DNA from: Oceanirhabdus seepicola
Lineage (GTDB): Bacteria > Bacillota > Clostridia > Clostridiales > Clostridiaceae
Assembly: GCF_023684385.1 (NCBI RefSeq)
Contig: NZ_JAGSOJ010000002.1
Coordinates: forward strand, 62,001 to 126,000
Reading direction: 5' to 3'
DNA length: 64,000 bases
Part shown: piece after piece, positions 35,851-44,150 of the stretch
Layout of the letters: every line of letters starts with the position of its first letter
Numbering within the stretch: position 1 is the stretch's first letter
The notes under the pieces: generated by a model
Databases searched by the model: none
Told to the model about the DNA's origin: nothing
What the model saw: only the letters and a program-made list of their open reading frames with translations
Position numbers and translations under genes: made by a program

Positions 35851-35970
35851 AGACTGTTGAAAAAGCCCAATCTCGGCGTCGCTAAGACTCTCTGCGCTGC
35901 TCATGTACTACTTTGTACACTTCGCTGCTCGTTCGTCTTGTTCCTTGATCTTGGGCTTTTTCAACGCCTG
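35850..35970 (+). repeat. Dispersed palindromic element, copy D
   Basis: 121-bp copy with the best-preserved termini, ACTGTTGAAAAAGCCCAA and TTGGGCTTTTTCAACGCC, and interior CGCTGCTC repeats. It occupies the convergent gap between the oxidoreductase and rhomboid-like genes. Confidence 0.85.
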
Positions 35971-36021
35971 AAACTCTTAAGATGGAAAAAAGAGTCCAAA
36001 CAATATATAGTATTTTATCAA

Positions 36022-36885
36022 TTATCCATTTGTTTTAACGTGTTCGTGATTATTGATATGCTTTATGCAGTACTCGTGTAGCCCTTCGCATTTAGAACAA
36101 TATCTAAATTCCATATTAGGATCTGACACGTCTGTTACACCGCAAACCTCACATGAATGTAGAACTTTTGGCTTTTCATAACTTGCACTAAAGCTTTTGG
36201 TCCCTCGTTTCTTTCTGTAATCATGAGATCTTTTCTTATTACTAAGTAAATAATAAATATCTTTACCAAAGAATAAGAAGTAACTTACAAGTGGAGATAT
36301 TGCTGTTACTTTTGTAGGGATATCTCCCGTTAAAACAGCAAACCCTATAAATGCAAAATCTAAATATGCTAAATATTTCACCTTAATTGGAAGTATTCCA
36401 TATAAGTATATTTGTGTTTCCCCAGAAATAAAAGCAAAGGCTAAGAATATTGAGGTATGTAAATATGTAGAACTCAATATAGGTGCCCACATACCTGCCA
36501 ATGTAAGGACTGATGAAATAATAATTGATGCCAATATTCCCACTAAATAATAAAGATTTAATTTAAATGCACCCCAATGATATTCTAATGTATTTCCCAT
36601 AGTTATCATAAACATAACTATGAAGAATAAAAATATAGTGGTTAACAATGAAGGTGAAAAAAATGGTATAAATACAAAAGATATAATTCTCCAAATTTGA
36701 CCTTTCATAACCAAATTCACATCGAAATATAGAAGTCTTATAATACTATTCTTAATAGATGGGTTAGTATATGAAGTTATAAAAAATACTATATATACAG
36801 CAGAATATATATATGCTAATTTTGTAACTAAATTTTTGATAGCATATTTTCCGAACTTTCTTTCAAGTTTATCTACGAAACTCAT
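36022..36885 (-). CDS. Rhomboid-like membrane protein with C-terminal zinc ribbon
   Basis: The 287-residue protein has about six membrane segments with a rhomboid/derlin-like layout (QIWRIISFVFIPFF, then TMGNTLEYHWGAFKLNLYYL). The catalytic GxSG of rhomboid proteases is not visible in the expected helix (LASIIISSVLTLAGMW), so it is probably proteolytically inactive. The C-terminal ~50 residues form a putative zinc ribbon with CEVCG and CSKC pairs and extra His/Cys (YCIKHINNHEH). AGGGAGGAATAAC precedes the ATG. Function is unknown. Confidence 0.65.
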   Translation of the reverse strand: MSFVDKLERKFGKYAIKNLVTKLAYIYSAVYIVFFITSYTNPSIKNSIIRLLYFDVNLVMKGQIWRIISFVFIPFFSPSLLTTIFLFFIVMFMITMGNTLEYHWGAFKLNLYYLVGILASIIISSVLTLAGMWAPILSSTYLHTSIFLAFAFISGETQIYLYGILPIKVKYLAYLDFAFIGFAVLTGDIPTKVTAISPLVSYFLFFGKDIYYLLSNKKRSHDYRKKRGTKSFSASYEKPKVLHSCEVCGVTDVSDPNMEFRYCSKCEGLHEYCIKHINNHEHVKTNG

Positions 36886-37360
36886 GTTATTCCTCCCTAT
36901 TTATATTTTCAAATAATAAAACACATAAATGTTTTATTATATTATACCATATGAAAAGTAACAAATTTTTTAATTCTTTATGAAATTGAAAATATTCCAA
37001 AGTAATTACCAAGTATAATGTTGACTTTATTAAAAAATAAAGGGGTTGTAGGGGTAGGATTTCCTTTGACAGTTTAAAAAAGGTGCTCATCAGCAAAACA
37101 ATGTTATAAAAAGATAAAATCGCTATGAGGGCGGAGATAGGAGCTTTAGTAATGGAATGAATGGAAAAAAATGAAAAAAATAATAAAAAATATAAATAAA
37201 ATACCTTTACAACGAAACAATGTTATGTTACAATCAAATCATAGTAAATAAGAAATTAAATTCAGGATAAATAAATGATCAAAAAAACAACAGAAAATTG
37301 TAACACAATTTAAAGGTTTGAATATAAATAAAAGGTATGAAAATTTAAGGAGGGAAATAG
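36886..37360. other. 475-bp non-coding region upstream of the bactofilin cluster
   Basis: Very A/T-rich. It holds the start region of the minus-strand rhomboid-like gene, a TTGACA at 37066, a partial copy (AAACAATGTTAT, 37096-37107) of the repeated element, and the promoter at 37206-37234. A 69-codon minus-strand frame (36887-37096) has no ribosome site or coding character and is dismissed. Confidence 0.5.
37206..37234 (+). promoter_or_regulatory. Promoter whose spacer contains the repeated 21-bp element
   Basis: TTTACA (37206-37211), a 17-bp spacer, TACAAT (37229-37234). The spacer is filled by the 21-bp element at 37212-37232, whose core is GAAACAATGTTATGTT. An operator inside the spacer is typical for MerR-type regulators. 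Confidence 0.6.
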
Positions 37361-37507
37361 ATGTTTAGAAAAGAGAAAATGAATGTAATTACAAATAATG
37401 ATGTGCTAAAACAGTTCTACTCAACTGAGTATCCCATGTATAAAGAAGAATTAAAAAGAGAATTGGACAGAGAAGTTAAGTATAATTTTAATAGGATAAT
37501 GTTTTAA
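37361..37507 (+). CDS. Small 48-residue protein ahead of the bactofilin cluster
   Basis: ATG at 37361 follows TAAGGAGGG at ideal distance and opens a 48-codon frame ending TAA at 37505. The product is charged and soluble (starts MFRKEKMNVITNN, contains EELKRELDREVKY). No family recognised. It is first after the spacer-element promoter, so is probably expressed with the cluster. Confidence 0.6.
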   Translation: MFRKEKMNVITNNDVLKQFYSTEYPMYKEELKRELDREVKYNFNRIMF

Positions 37508-37738
37508 TCCAATGGTAAACATTACGCTGAAATGTAACTAAGCATTCATAGGTAATTAAAAGTTAGTGAGTGAATAATGAATTTGGGGTAGAACTAGCCA
37601 AATCAGACATCGAAGGCATATTTTTAATATAATATAGAATTCGTAGGGGATATTTCGCTGCGAATTCGGTACATAACTTTAAAAAAATATTTAAGTAAGG
37701 GGGATATCAAAAGGATATCCTAAAAAAATAGACATAAC
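37508..37738 (+). promoter_or_regulatory. Structured leader between the small gene and bactofilin 1
   Basis: Contains a hairpin with GAATTCG / CGAATTC arms (37637-37643, 37661-37667) and a second, GGATATC / GATATCC (37702-37708, 37714-37720), followed by an A-rich tract. It then runs into the second copy of the 21-bp element. No known riboswitch class recognised. Confidence 0.45.
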
Positions 37739-37759
37739 ACGAAACAATGTTATGTTACA
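37739..37759 (+). repeat. Second exact copy of the 21-bp element, overlapping a ribosome-binding site
   Basis: Identical to 37212-37232. Here it forms the right part of an inverted repeat, ACATAACA (37732-37739) / TGTTATGT (37748-37755), and its end touches the AGGAGG of bactofilin 1. Confidence 0.8.
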
Positions 37760-37769
37760 GGAGGCTATT

Positions 37770-38489
37770 ATGGAAAGAAGAGATTTAAAAGTGTTTGGTA
37801 GTGGAGATAATACAGGTGGGGTTTATAGAGATATTTCAATAATGGGTTCAGGAGATATTAATGGAGATGTAGAGTGTAGATCTTATAGGGTTATGGGATC
37901 AGGAGATTTAAAAGGAAACCTTAAGAGTGAGATTATAAAGATTAATGGTTCTGGAGATATTGATGGAGATGTCTACGGAATTGATGTTTCAATAAACGGT
38001 TCAGGTGATATTAGTGGAAATATTAAATGTTCATCATTAAAGATAGCAGGGTCAAGTGATATTGGAGGAGATGTTGAGGGTACAGAAGTTGGAATATATG
38101 GAAGTTGTGATATTGATGGAAATTGTGAATGTGAAATCTTCAACGGTAAAGGAGCATTTACCGTTGGGGGAGAACTAATTGCTGATGAAGTAAATATAGA
38201 AGTTATTAGAAATTGTGAGGTTGGAAGCATTGGAGCAGGTAGAGTTATAGTTAGAGGAGCAGGTACTGAAGGTTTCAAATCACTAGCATTTTTTAGAGGT
38301 AAGGGATCACGAAAATTTGAATGTGATGTTATTGAAGGTGATGAGATATATCTTGAAAAAACTGAAGCAAATACAATAAGAGGAAAGAACATTGTTATTG
38401 GTCCAGGGTGTGAGATTGAGAGTATAGAATATAGTGATCAAATTCAGATTGATGATGATTCTAAAGTGGAGAAAATTATTAAGTTATAA
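37770..38489 (+). CDS. Bactofilin-like polymer-forming protein 1
   Basis: The 239-residue protein is built of short beta-solenoid turns such as MGSGDINGDVECR, INGSGDIDGDVYG and INGSGDISGNIKC, the DUF583/bactofilin pattern. Bactofilins polymerise without nucleotide and scaffold envelope processes. The ATG at 37770 is chosen because AGGAGG lies 5 bases upstream; an ATG six codons earlier sits inside the repeated element. Homologous to the two proteins at 41.9 and 42.8 kb. The ABC ATPase gene follows after 13 bases. Confidence 0.85.
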   Translation: MERRDLKVFGSGDNTGGVYRDISIMGSGDINGDVECRSYRVMGSGDLKGNLKSEIIKINGSGDIDGDVYGIDVSINGSGDISGNIKCSSLKIAGSSDIGGDVEGTEVGIYGSCDIDGNCECEIFNGKGAFTVGGELIADEVNIEVIRNCEVGSIGAGRVIVRGAGTEGFKSLAFFRGKGSRKFECDVIEGDEIYLEKTEANTIRGKNIVIGPGCEIESIEYSDQIQIDDDSKVEKIIKL

Positions 38490-38502
38490 TGGGGGAATTA
38501 AA

Positions 38503-39564
38503 ATGGAGGGTGTATTAAGAAAAGATAAGCTTGGGGTTAGGGCTATTGAAAAAGAAGAGGAATCAGTGAATATTGCTGTTGCGGTAAGTAACATAAGAAA
38601 GGAATTTACTTCAAAGAAAAAGAAACTTTTTAAAAAAGCTAAGGTTGAAAAATTTGTGGCAGTGGATGGGGTTTCATTTAATATAAAGAAAGGTGAAATA
38701 TTTGGATTATTAGGGCCAAATGGTGCTGGTAAAACAACTACAATAAAAATGATTACAGGGATTTTAAGACCATCCGATGGATATGTGCATGTTAATGGAA
38801 TTGATGTAGATAAAGAGCAAATAAAGGCTCTACAAAATATAGGTACAGTTTTAGCTGGAGACAGAAGTGTTTATTGGAAACTTACTGCTAGAGAAAATCT
38901 TGAGTATTTTGCAGCTCTTTATGGTATGGGAAAAAAGAAGGCTAAAGAAAGAGCAGATAAGGTGCTTAAAAGATTAGGGCTAGAAGAAAAGGCTGACATT
39001 GTTGTTGAAAAGTTCTCTACAGGGATGAAACAAAAGGTTGCATTGGGAAAAGCATTGATTGCAGATGCGCCAGTATTACTTTTAGATGAACCTACATTGG
39101 GGTTAGACCCTCAGGCAGCAATAAACTTAAGAGAGATAATTATGGAGTTGAAGGAGGAAGGTCGGACGGTACTTCTTACAACACATTATATGGAAGAAGC
39201 TGATCTATTAAGTGATAGAATAGCAATAATTGATAATGGGAAAATAATAGCTCTTGATACACCTGAAAATTTGAAAAAGAGCATAGGACAGGTAAAAAAA
39301 ATAAATATTGATGTAGATAAAGAGTGTAAGGAATTAATTGATGAAATTAAGGGGATTGAGGATATTGAAAATGTTATTGGGAAATTTAATGAGGAAGAAA
39401 ATAAATTTCAGTTGATAATACATCATGTTGACGGACAAGTAATAATTCAGAAGATTTTAGATAAAATCCACAGCAATAAGTGCAAAGTACTCAGTGTAAA
39501 TGTTAAGGAACCATCTCTAGAAGATGTTTTCATTGATCTCACTGGGAAAAGTTTGAGAGAGTAG
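38503..39564 (+). CDS. ABC-2 type exporter ATP-binding protein
   Basis: The 353-residue ATPase has Walker A GLLGPNGAGKTTTIK near residue 75, a signature FSTGMKQKVALGKALI, Walker B VLLLDEPTLGLDPQ and the switch His in LLTTHYMEEA. A C-terminal ~80-residue regulatory extension follows. The N-terminus carries ~45 extra residues including a Lys-rich KKKKLFKKAK insertion. The ATG at 38503 follows GGGGGAATTAAA; upstream in-frame ATGs lie within bactofilin 1. It drives the two permeases that follow. Confidence 0.9.
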   Translation: MEGVLRKDKLGVRAIEKEEESVNIAVAVSNIRKEFTSKKKKLFKKAKVEKFVAVDGVSFNIKKGEIFGLLGPNGAGKTTTIKMITGILRPSDGYVHVNGIDVDKEQIKALQNIGTVLAGDRSVYWKLTARENLEYFAALYGMGKKKAKERADKVLKRLGLEEKADIVVEKFSTGMKQKVALGKALIADAPVLLLDEPTLGLDPQAAINLREIIMELKEEGRTVLLTTHYMEEADLLSDRIAIIDNGKIIALDTPENLKKSIGQVKKINIDVDKECKELIDEIKGIEDIENVIGKFNEEENKFQLIIHHVDGQVIIQKILDKIHSNKCKVLSVNVKEPSLEDVFIDLTGKSLRE

Positions 39565-39572
39565 GTGGAGAT

Positions 39573-40397
39573 ATGAAAAGGATAAGAACAATTATGGCAG
39601 TATTTAAGAAGGAGTTCACATTGCTTGTGAGATATCCTACTTGGATTATACAGATGATTTTATGGCCATTGATTATGCCTCTAACCTATGTTTTAAGCGC
39701 ATTAGGATTAGCTGGTCCTGATAGAAGTGGTCTTGAAATCTTTGCTCAGGTTACAGGGACTGATCAGTATATCAGTTATATAGTTATAGGAACCATGATG
39801 TGGATGTGGGTTAATACTATAATGTGGACCTTTGGAAGTTATTTAAGAAATGAACAGATGCTAGGTACATTAGAGTCCAATTGGTTATGTCCAGTTAATA
39901 GAATAGATATGTTATCAGGAGCAGGGGTAATGTCTATATGTATGGCTTTCTTTATGTGTCTCATATCTATTATTGAATATAGATTTATATATGGGGCTAA
40001 TTTTACAGGGAATATTTTTCATTGGGTGTTAGTATTTTTAATTATGATACCCGGTGTATATGGTTTTGCATCATGCTTTGCAAGTTTAGTGTTATGGATT
40101 AAAGAAAGCAATGCAGCAGTAAATGTGGTAAGAGGTTTAGTTATGATATTATGTGGGATAAGTTTTCCTGTTGAAATTACACCAGTATGGATGCAGGGAA
40201 TGGCAAAATTACTTCCATTCACATATGGAATTAAAGCTGCAAGAGAACTTATGGTATTTGGAAAAAGCATTTCAGAAGCAGTACCTATTATACTTATGAC
40301 AGTTGGTGTGGGAATGATATATGTAATCCTTGGAAAGTTATGTTTCACTTATACAGAGAGTAAGGTGAAGATGCAAGGATCTCTGGGAAGGTATTAG
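39573..40397 (+). CDS. ABC-2 type permease 1
   Basis: This is a 274-residue integral membrane protein with about six hydrophobic segments. The N-terminal KKEFTLLVRYPTWIIQMILWP is typical of ABC-2 permeases, with WMWVNTIMWTFGSYLRNEQMLGTLE before the third helix. It pairs with the second permease as a heterodimeric channel. Gene spacing is 8-11 bases on both sides. Confidence 0.88.
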   Translation: MKRIRTIMAVFKKEFTLLVRYPTWIIQMILWPLIMPLTYVLSALGLAGPDRSGLEIFAQVTGTDQYISYIVIGTMMWMWVNTIMWTFGSYLRNEQMLGTLESNWLCPVNRIDMLSGAGVMSICMAFFMCLISIIEYRFIYGANFTGNIFHWVLVFLIMIPGVYGFASCFASLVLWIKESNAAVNVVRGLVMILCGISFPVEITPVWMQGMAKLLPFTYGIKAARELMVFGKSISEAVPIILMTVGVGMIYVILGKLCFTYTESKVKMQGSLGRY

Positions 40398-40408
40398 GAG
40401 GGAAATTT

Positions 40409-41239
40409 GTGGAAAAATTAAGAAGAAAAATGATTCTATATAGAGCTAGATTTATAATGAGTTTCAAGATGTATACTAGATATCCAGTTAATTTTATAAT
40501 GTCATTTATACAACCCCTTATATGGTTAGCACCATTTTACTTCATGGGTAAAGCATTTAGTTCAGGTGGCGATTTAGTTGGATTTCAAAAATTCACTGGA
40601 ACATCAGATTATATTGGTTTCTTAGTTGTGGGATTTATGGTGTCTGGATATGTAAGTGCAGTATTTTGGTCTATGGGATTTTCAATAAAAGAAGAGATGA
40701 GACAAGGTGTGTTAGTGTCAAATTGGACTGCACCAGTTAGTAGAATATCACTATTAATTAGTAAGTCATTGTATTATTTCTTTACTACAACTATTGAAGT
40801 TATAACAACAATGATAATATGTCACTTCGCTTTTGGATTTACTATCAACGGTAATATATTATCAGCAATTATATTCTTTATCCCAGGTATGATAGCAATG
40901 ATAGGTTTAGGTTTAATAGTAGGCTCTTTAGTATTATTAGCAAAGAATGCAAACCCAATAATTGATATGACTAATTTTTTAATTGGAGGGCTATCAGGAA
41001 GTTATTTTCCAATTAAGGTTTTAGGAAGAGGGGTAATGTTCATATCCTTAGGAATACCCTTAACTTATGTTTATGATGGGATGAGAGCTCTTCTTTTAAA
41101 GCAGAAATCTCTATATCCACTAAGAATTGAAATTATGATATTATTAATTAGTGCCATATTATTTTGGTGCATAGGAATATTAGTCTTCAACAAAGTTGAA
41201 AAAAGTGCAAGGAACAAAGGGTTGCTAAGTGAACACTAA
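40409..41239 (+). CDS. ABC-2 type permease 2
   Basis: The 276-residue integral membrane protein is homologous in layout to the previous gene (MSFKMYTRYPVNFIMSFIQPL at the N-terminus, GFSIKEEMRQGVLVSNW after the second helix). The GTG at 40409 follows TAGGAGGG. It completes an ATPase/permease/permease exporter; the cargo is unknown, though the bactofilin context suggests an envelope component. Confidence 0.88.
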   Translation: MEKLRRKMILYRARFIMSFKMYTRYPVNFIMSFIQPLIWLAPFYFMGKAFSSGGDLVGFQKFTGTSDYIGFLVVGFMVSGYVSAVFWSMGFSIKEEMRQGVLVSNWTAPVSRISLLISKSLYYFFTTTIEVITTMIICHFAFGFTINGNILSAIIFFIPGMIAMIGLGLIVGSLVLLAKNANPIIDMTNFLIGGLSGSYFPIKVLGRGVMFISLGIPLTYVYDGMRALLLKQKSLYPLRIEIMILLISAILFWCIGILVFNKVEKSARNKGLLSEH

Positions 41240-41277
41240 ACAATATGAATAGATATATTTTAAGGAGTTGATTATTA

Positions 41278-41928
41278 ATGAGTGATAATCTAGTATCAAA
41301 AAAAGAACTTTTAGAGATTACAGGAATTTCATATGGCCAATTATATAGATGGAAGAGAAAAAAACTAATACCAGAAGAGTGGTTTATAAAAAAATCATCT
41401 TTTACAGGACAAGAGACTTTCTTCCCAAAAGACAAGATATTAGCCAGAATAGATAGGATAGTAAATATGAAGGATGGGTTATCTTTAGATGAAATAGCTA
41501 ACATGTTTGAACCGAAACTTCAAAATATATTTCTTAAAGATCAGGAATTAATGGAGAAAGGAATTGTAAGTGAATTTACTATAAATATATATAAGATGAT
41601 ACATGCAGATGAAAGCGCTTTTTCTTTAGAGAAAATACTTTATATGTTTATACTTGAAAAATTTATGAAATCTGGGGAGGTAAGTTTAGAAGAAGGGAAG
41701 AATATAATAAAAGAGCTGGAATATAATTATAAGAAGTTAGAGAAGAAGAATTTCAATATTATATTATTCAGAAAGTTTGGGGTGCCAATGATAATTATAA
41801 TAGAAAATGGTATACAATATTTTGTTGATGAAGGAATGAAGGAAGTTCATAAAGAAAATATAATATCAAATTTGGAAGAATTGAAACTTAAGGTAACAAG
41901 TAATTCATTAATGTTAAAGGAAGATTAA
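41278..41928 (+). CDS. YhbD-like (DUF4004) MerR-type regulator
   Basis: The 216-residue protein has an N-terminal MerR-like helix-turn-helix, KKELLEITGISYGQLYRWKR, followed by a wing with PEEWFIKKSSFTGQETFFP, characteristic of DUF4004 (B. subtilis YhbD). Helices after residue 75 show no known ligand domain. In B. subtilis yhbD is followed by the bactofilin genes yhbE and yhbF, exactly as here. It is therefore a good candidate to bind the repeated 21-bp element upstream. Confidence 0.82.
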   Translation: MSDNLVSKKELLEITGISYGQLYRWKRKKLIPEEWFIKKSSFTGQETFFPKDKILARIDRIVNMKDGLSLDEIANMFEPKLQNIFLKDQELMEKGIVSEFTINIYKMIHADESAFSLEKILYMFILEKFMKSGEVSLEEGKNIIKELEYNYKKLEKKNFNIILFRKFGVPMIIIIENGIQYFVDEGMKEVHKENIISNLEELKLKVTSNSLMLKED

Positions 41929-41944
41929 GCCAGGAGGTATTGAA

Positions 41945-42664
41945 ATGAGTGAACTTAGAGATGTAAAAATTTCAGGATCTGGTACAATTGCCGGTGGGGA
42001 ATATAATATCGTAAAAATAAGTGGTAGTGGGAAGATTGATGGAGATGTAAGATGTAAGATAATTGGAATAAGTGGGAGTGCAAGTATAGATGGATATATA
42101 TATACAGATGAGCTTAAGATAAGTGGTTCATGTAAAATTATTGGAGATACAAAATGCGAAATTGGGAAGGTAAGTGGTTCAGCAACAATAGAAGGAAATA
42201 TGAGTGGGAAAGAAATAAGAATAAGTGGTGGTACAAAAATCGCAGGTAGTATGAATTTTAATACTATACAAATATCTGGATCTTTAACTGCTGGTGGTGA
42301 TGTTGAGGGTGAAAATGTAATTATAAATGGAGCATGCAAAGTTGATGGATTAATTAATGGTGAAAATATAGATATAAAGTTGGATGGAAAGAGCTGGAGT
42401 AAGGAACTTGGGGGAGAAAAAATCACTATAAGTAGAGGAGAAACATATTCTCTTCTTAAAATTTTCTCAAAGGCACTCAGAAGAGGAAGCTTTGTGTGTG
42501 AGAGCATTGAGGGAAATGAGATAGATATAGAATATACAGAAAGTAGTGTGGTGAGAGGAAAAAACATTAATATCGGGGCTGGATGTAAAATAGCAAAAGT
42601 GGAATATTACGATACACTGGATATACACGAAGATGCAGAGGTAGGGGAGAAGATTAAGCTGTAG
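41945..42664 (+). CDS. Bactofilin-like polymer-forming protein 2
   Basis: The 239-residue protein consists of beta-solenoid turns (ISGSGTIAGGEYN, ISGSGKIDGDVRC, ISGSASIDGYIYT, VSGSATIEGNMSG), the same family as the proteins at 37.8 and 42.8 kb. It lies 16 bases after the YhbD-like gene with CAGGAGG before the ATG. The regular turns span about residues 5-120; the rest is less regular but ends in similar EVGEKIKL. Confidence 0.85.
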   Translation: MSELRDVKISGSGTIAGGEYNIVKISGSGKIDGDVRCKIIGISGSASIDGYIYTDELKISGSCKIIGDTKCEIGKVSGSATIEGNMSGKEIRISGGTKIAGSMNFNTIQISGSLTAGGDVEGENVIINGACKVDGLINGENIDIKLDGKSWSKELGGEKITISRGETYSLLKIFSKALRRGSFVCESIEGNEIDIEYTESSVVRGKNINIGAGCKIAKVEYYDTLDIHEDAEVGEKIKL

Positions 42665-42674
42665 GGTTGGCTTA

Positions 42675-42751
42675 AAAATTATTTCCACTTTTGTTTCAAA
42701 AATGTGAGTGGTTCTTGCACTTTTTGAAACAACTTTAGTGGAAATTATTTT
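42675..42751. repeat. Large imperfect hairpin between bactofilins 2 and 3
   Basis: Outer arms AAAATTATTTCCACT (42675-42689) and AGTGGAAATTATTTT (42737-42751) pair with one mismatch. Inner arms GTTTCAAAAA (42693-42702) and TTTTTGAAAC (42721-42730) pair perfectly. About 77 bp in total; could be a terminator/processing site or a small non-autonomous element. It is unrelated in sequence to copies A-D. Confidence 0.7.
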
Positions 42752-42824
42752 AAAACAATCCCTTAATAAATAAGTATATCTTATTGTAAATATAAGATTA
42801 AAAGAAATTTGGGAGGAAGATCAC

Positions 42825-43499
42825 ATGAATGAAAAGATCGGGGATATCAGCATAGCAGGTGCAGGAAAGGTTACAGGTGGTAGATACAGAAATGTATCTA
42901 TAAGCGGAGCTGGTAGTGTGGATGGAGATATTGAATGTGAAGATATTAGTGTAAGTGGGGCTGCAAGGATTAAAGGAAATGTTGAATGTAAGAACTTAAA
43001 GATTTCCGGAGCGACAACTGTGGAAGGGAATTTATTAGGTGAAAATATAAATATATCAGGTGCGGTAAGAGCAAAAGGAACCTTAAAGGGGAATAAAATA
43101 TCAATTAGCGGAGTGGTTAAAAAGATTCAAAACTGTGAATGTGATGAATTTAGAGCTAGTGGTGGATTTTCAATAAAAGAATATATAAATGCTGACAAGG
43201 TAAATATTGAAATACAAGGTAAATGTAGAGTAGATGAAGTTGTTGGTGAAGAGATAAGAGTATCATTTATAGAAAAAACAGGATTTGAAGGATTTCTTAA
43301 TAGTTTATTTTCTGAGAGAGCTACATTAAGTGTTGATTCAATAGAGGGGGATAATATTTATCTGGAATCTACAATAGCAAAGGTTGTTAGAGGTAAGAAT
43401 ATAACTATAGGGGAAAAGTGTCATATACAGGTTATTGAATATTCAGGTGAGTTAAATGTGAATGAGAATTCAAAAGTTAGCGAAATAATTAAATTGTAA
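42825..43499 (+). CDS. Bactofilin-like polymer-forming protein 3
   Basis: The 224-residue third paralogue has turns such as ISIAGAGKVTGGRYR, ISGAGSVDGDIEC, VSGAARIKGNVEC and ISGATTVEGNLLG; here SGA replaces the SGS of the other two. It begins after the hairpin with GGGAGGAAG before the ATG, and ends 20 bases before the pentad-repeat gene. Three paralogues in one cluster suggest hetero-polymers. Confidence 0.85.
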   Translation: MNEKIGDISIAGAGKVTGGRYRNVSISGAGSVDGDIECEDISVSGAARIKGNVECKNLKISGATTVEGNLLGENINISGAVRAKGTLKGNKISISGVVKKIQNCECDEFRASGGFSIKEYINADKVNIEIQGKCRVDEVVGEEIRVSFIEKTGFEGFLNSLFSERATLSVDSIEGDNIYLESTIAKVVRGKNITIGEKCHIQVIEYSGELNVNENSKVSEIIKL

Positions 43500-43519
43500 T
43501 TGATATGGGGGGGATAACT

Positions 43520-44134
43520 ATGTTTCAGAGAACATACAATAAAATTTGGTATAAGATAAGGAAAAAATTAAAGCTTGGATGGGGAAACGAGGAAATTGAT
43601 TATCAATGGCCTTCAAAATATTTACCAATTGTTAGTGTGAGAAGTAATGGTTCTATATCTGATGAAAATGGATTTAACATAACTTATAATAAATCATCCC
43701 GTAGACCTAAAATTGCAGTAGGACTTATTGCAATTGGCGATATAGCAGTTGGATTATTTTCAATGGGGGCAATTGCCATTGGGGGAATTTCATTAGGTGG
43801 AATAGCCCTTGGATTATTAGCATTAGGAGGAATAGGACTAGGGTTATTATCGGCTGGAGGAATAGTCATAGCAAAGTGGTTAGCTGCAGGGGGAATTGCT
43901 GCTGCTCAACATATAGCAGTAGGAGGAATAGCTGCAAGCTTTACAGCAGCAGTAGGTGGAATCACTTTATCCAACCTTAGCATAGGAGCTATAGCTTTAG
44001 GATATGCGTCCTTTGGAGTTATAGCTATAGGATATAAGGTTATAGGGATAATTGCAATTGGAAATTATGGATGGGGTCTTATACCACTTACAGGAGATGC
44101 ATTCAGAAGTATTATAAATCTTTTTAAAAAATAG
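43520..44134 (+). CDS. Hydrophobic pentad-repeat protein in the bactofilin cluster
   Basis: The 204-residue protein starts with a basic, aromatic ~60-residue N-terminal part (MFQRTYNKIWYKIRKKLKLG). Residues 66-115 are ten exact five-residue units of pattern [A/S/G]-hydrophobic-G-x-hydrophobic (e.g. AVGLI, AIGDI, SMGAI), resuming at about 154-188. Spacing is that of pentapeptide-repeat beta-solenoids, but without the usual central Leu/Phe and polar residues; glycine-zipper membrane helices are the alternative. The ATG at 43520 follows GGGGGG; an earlier in-frame ATG overlaps that site. Function unknown. Confidence 0.7.
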   Translation: MFQRTYNKIWYKIRKKLKLGWGNEEIDYQWPSKYLPIVSVRSNGSISDENGFNITYNKSSRRPKIAVGLIAIGDIAVGLFSMGAIAIGGISLGGIALGLLALGGIGLGLLSAGGIVIAKWLAAGGIAAAQHIAVGGIAASFTAAVGGITLSNLSIGAIALGYASFGVIAIGYKVIGIIAIGNYGWGLIPLTGDAFRSIINLFKK

Positions 44135-44150
44135 ACTTAGGAGTTAGAAT

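Noticed and set aside
35857..36081. 74-codon frame in dispersed element copy D
   Set aside because: An artefact of the palindrome read through the intergenic gap into the 3' end of the opposite-strand gene.
36887..37096. 69-codon minus-strand frame upstream of the rhomboid-like gene
   Set aside because: Low-complexity hydrophobic translation of A/T-rich intergenic DNA with no start signal.
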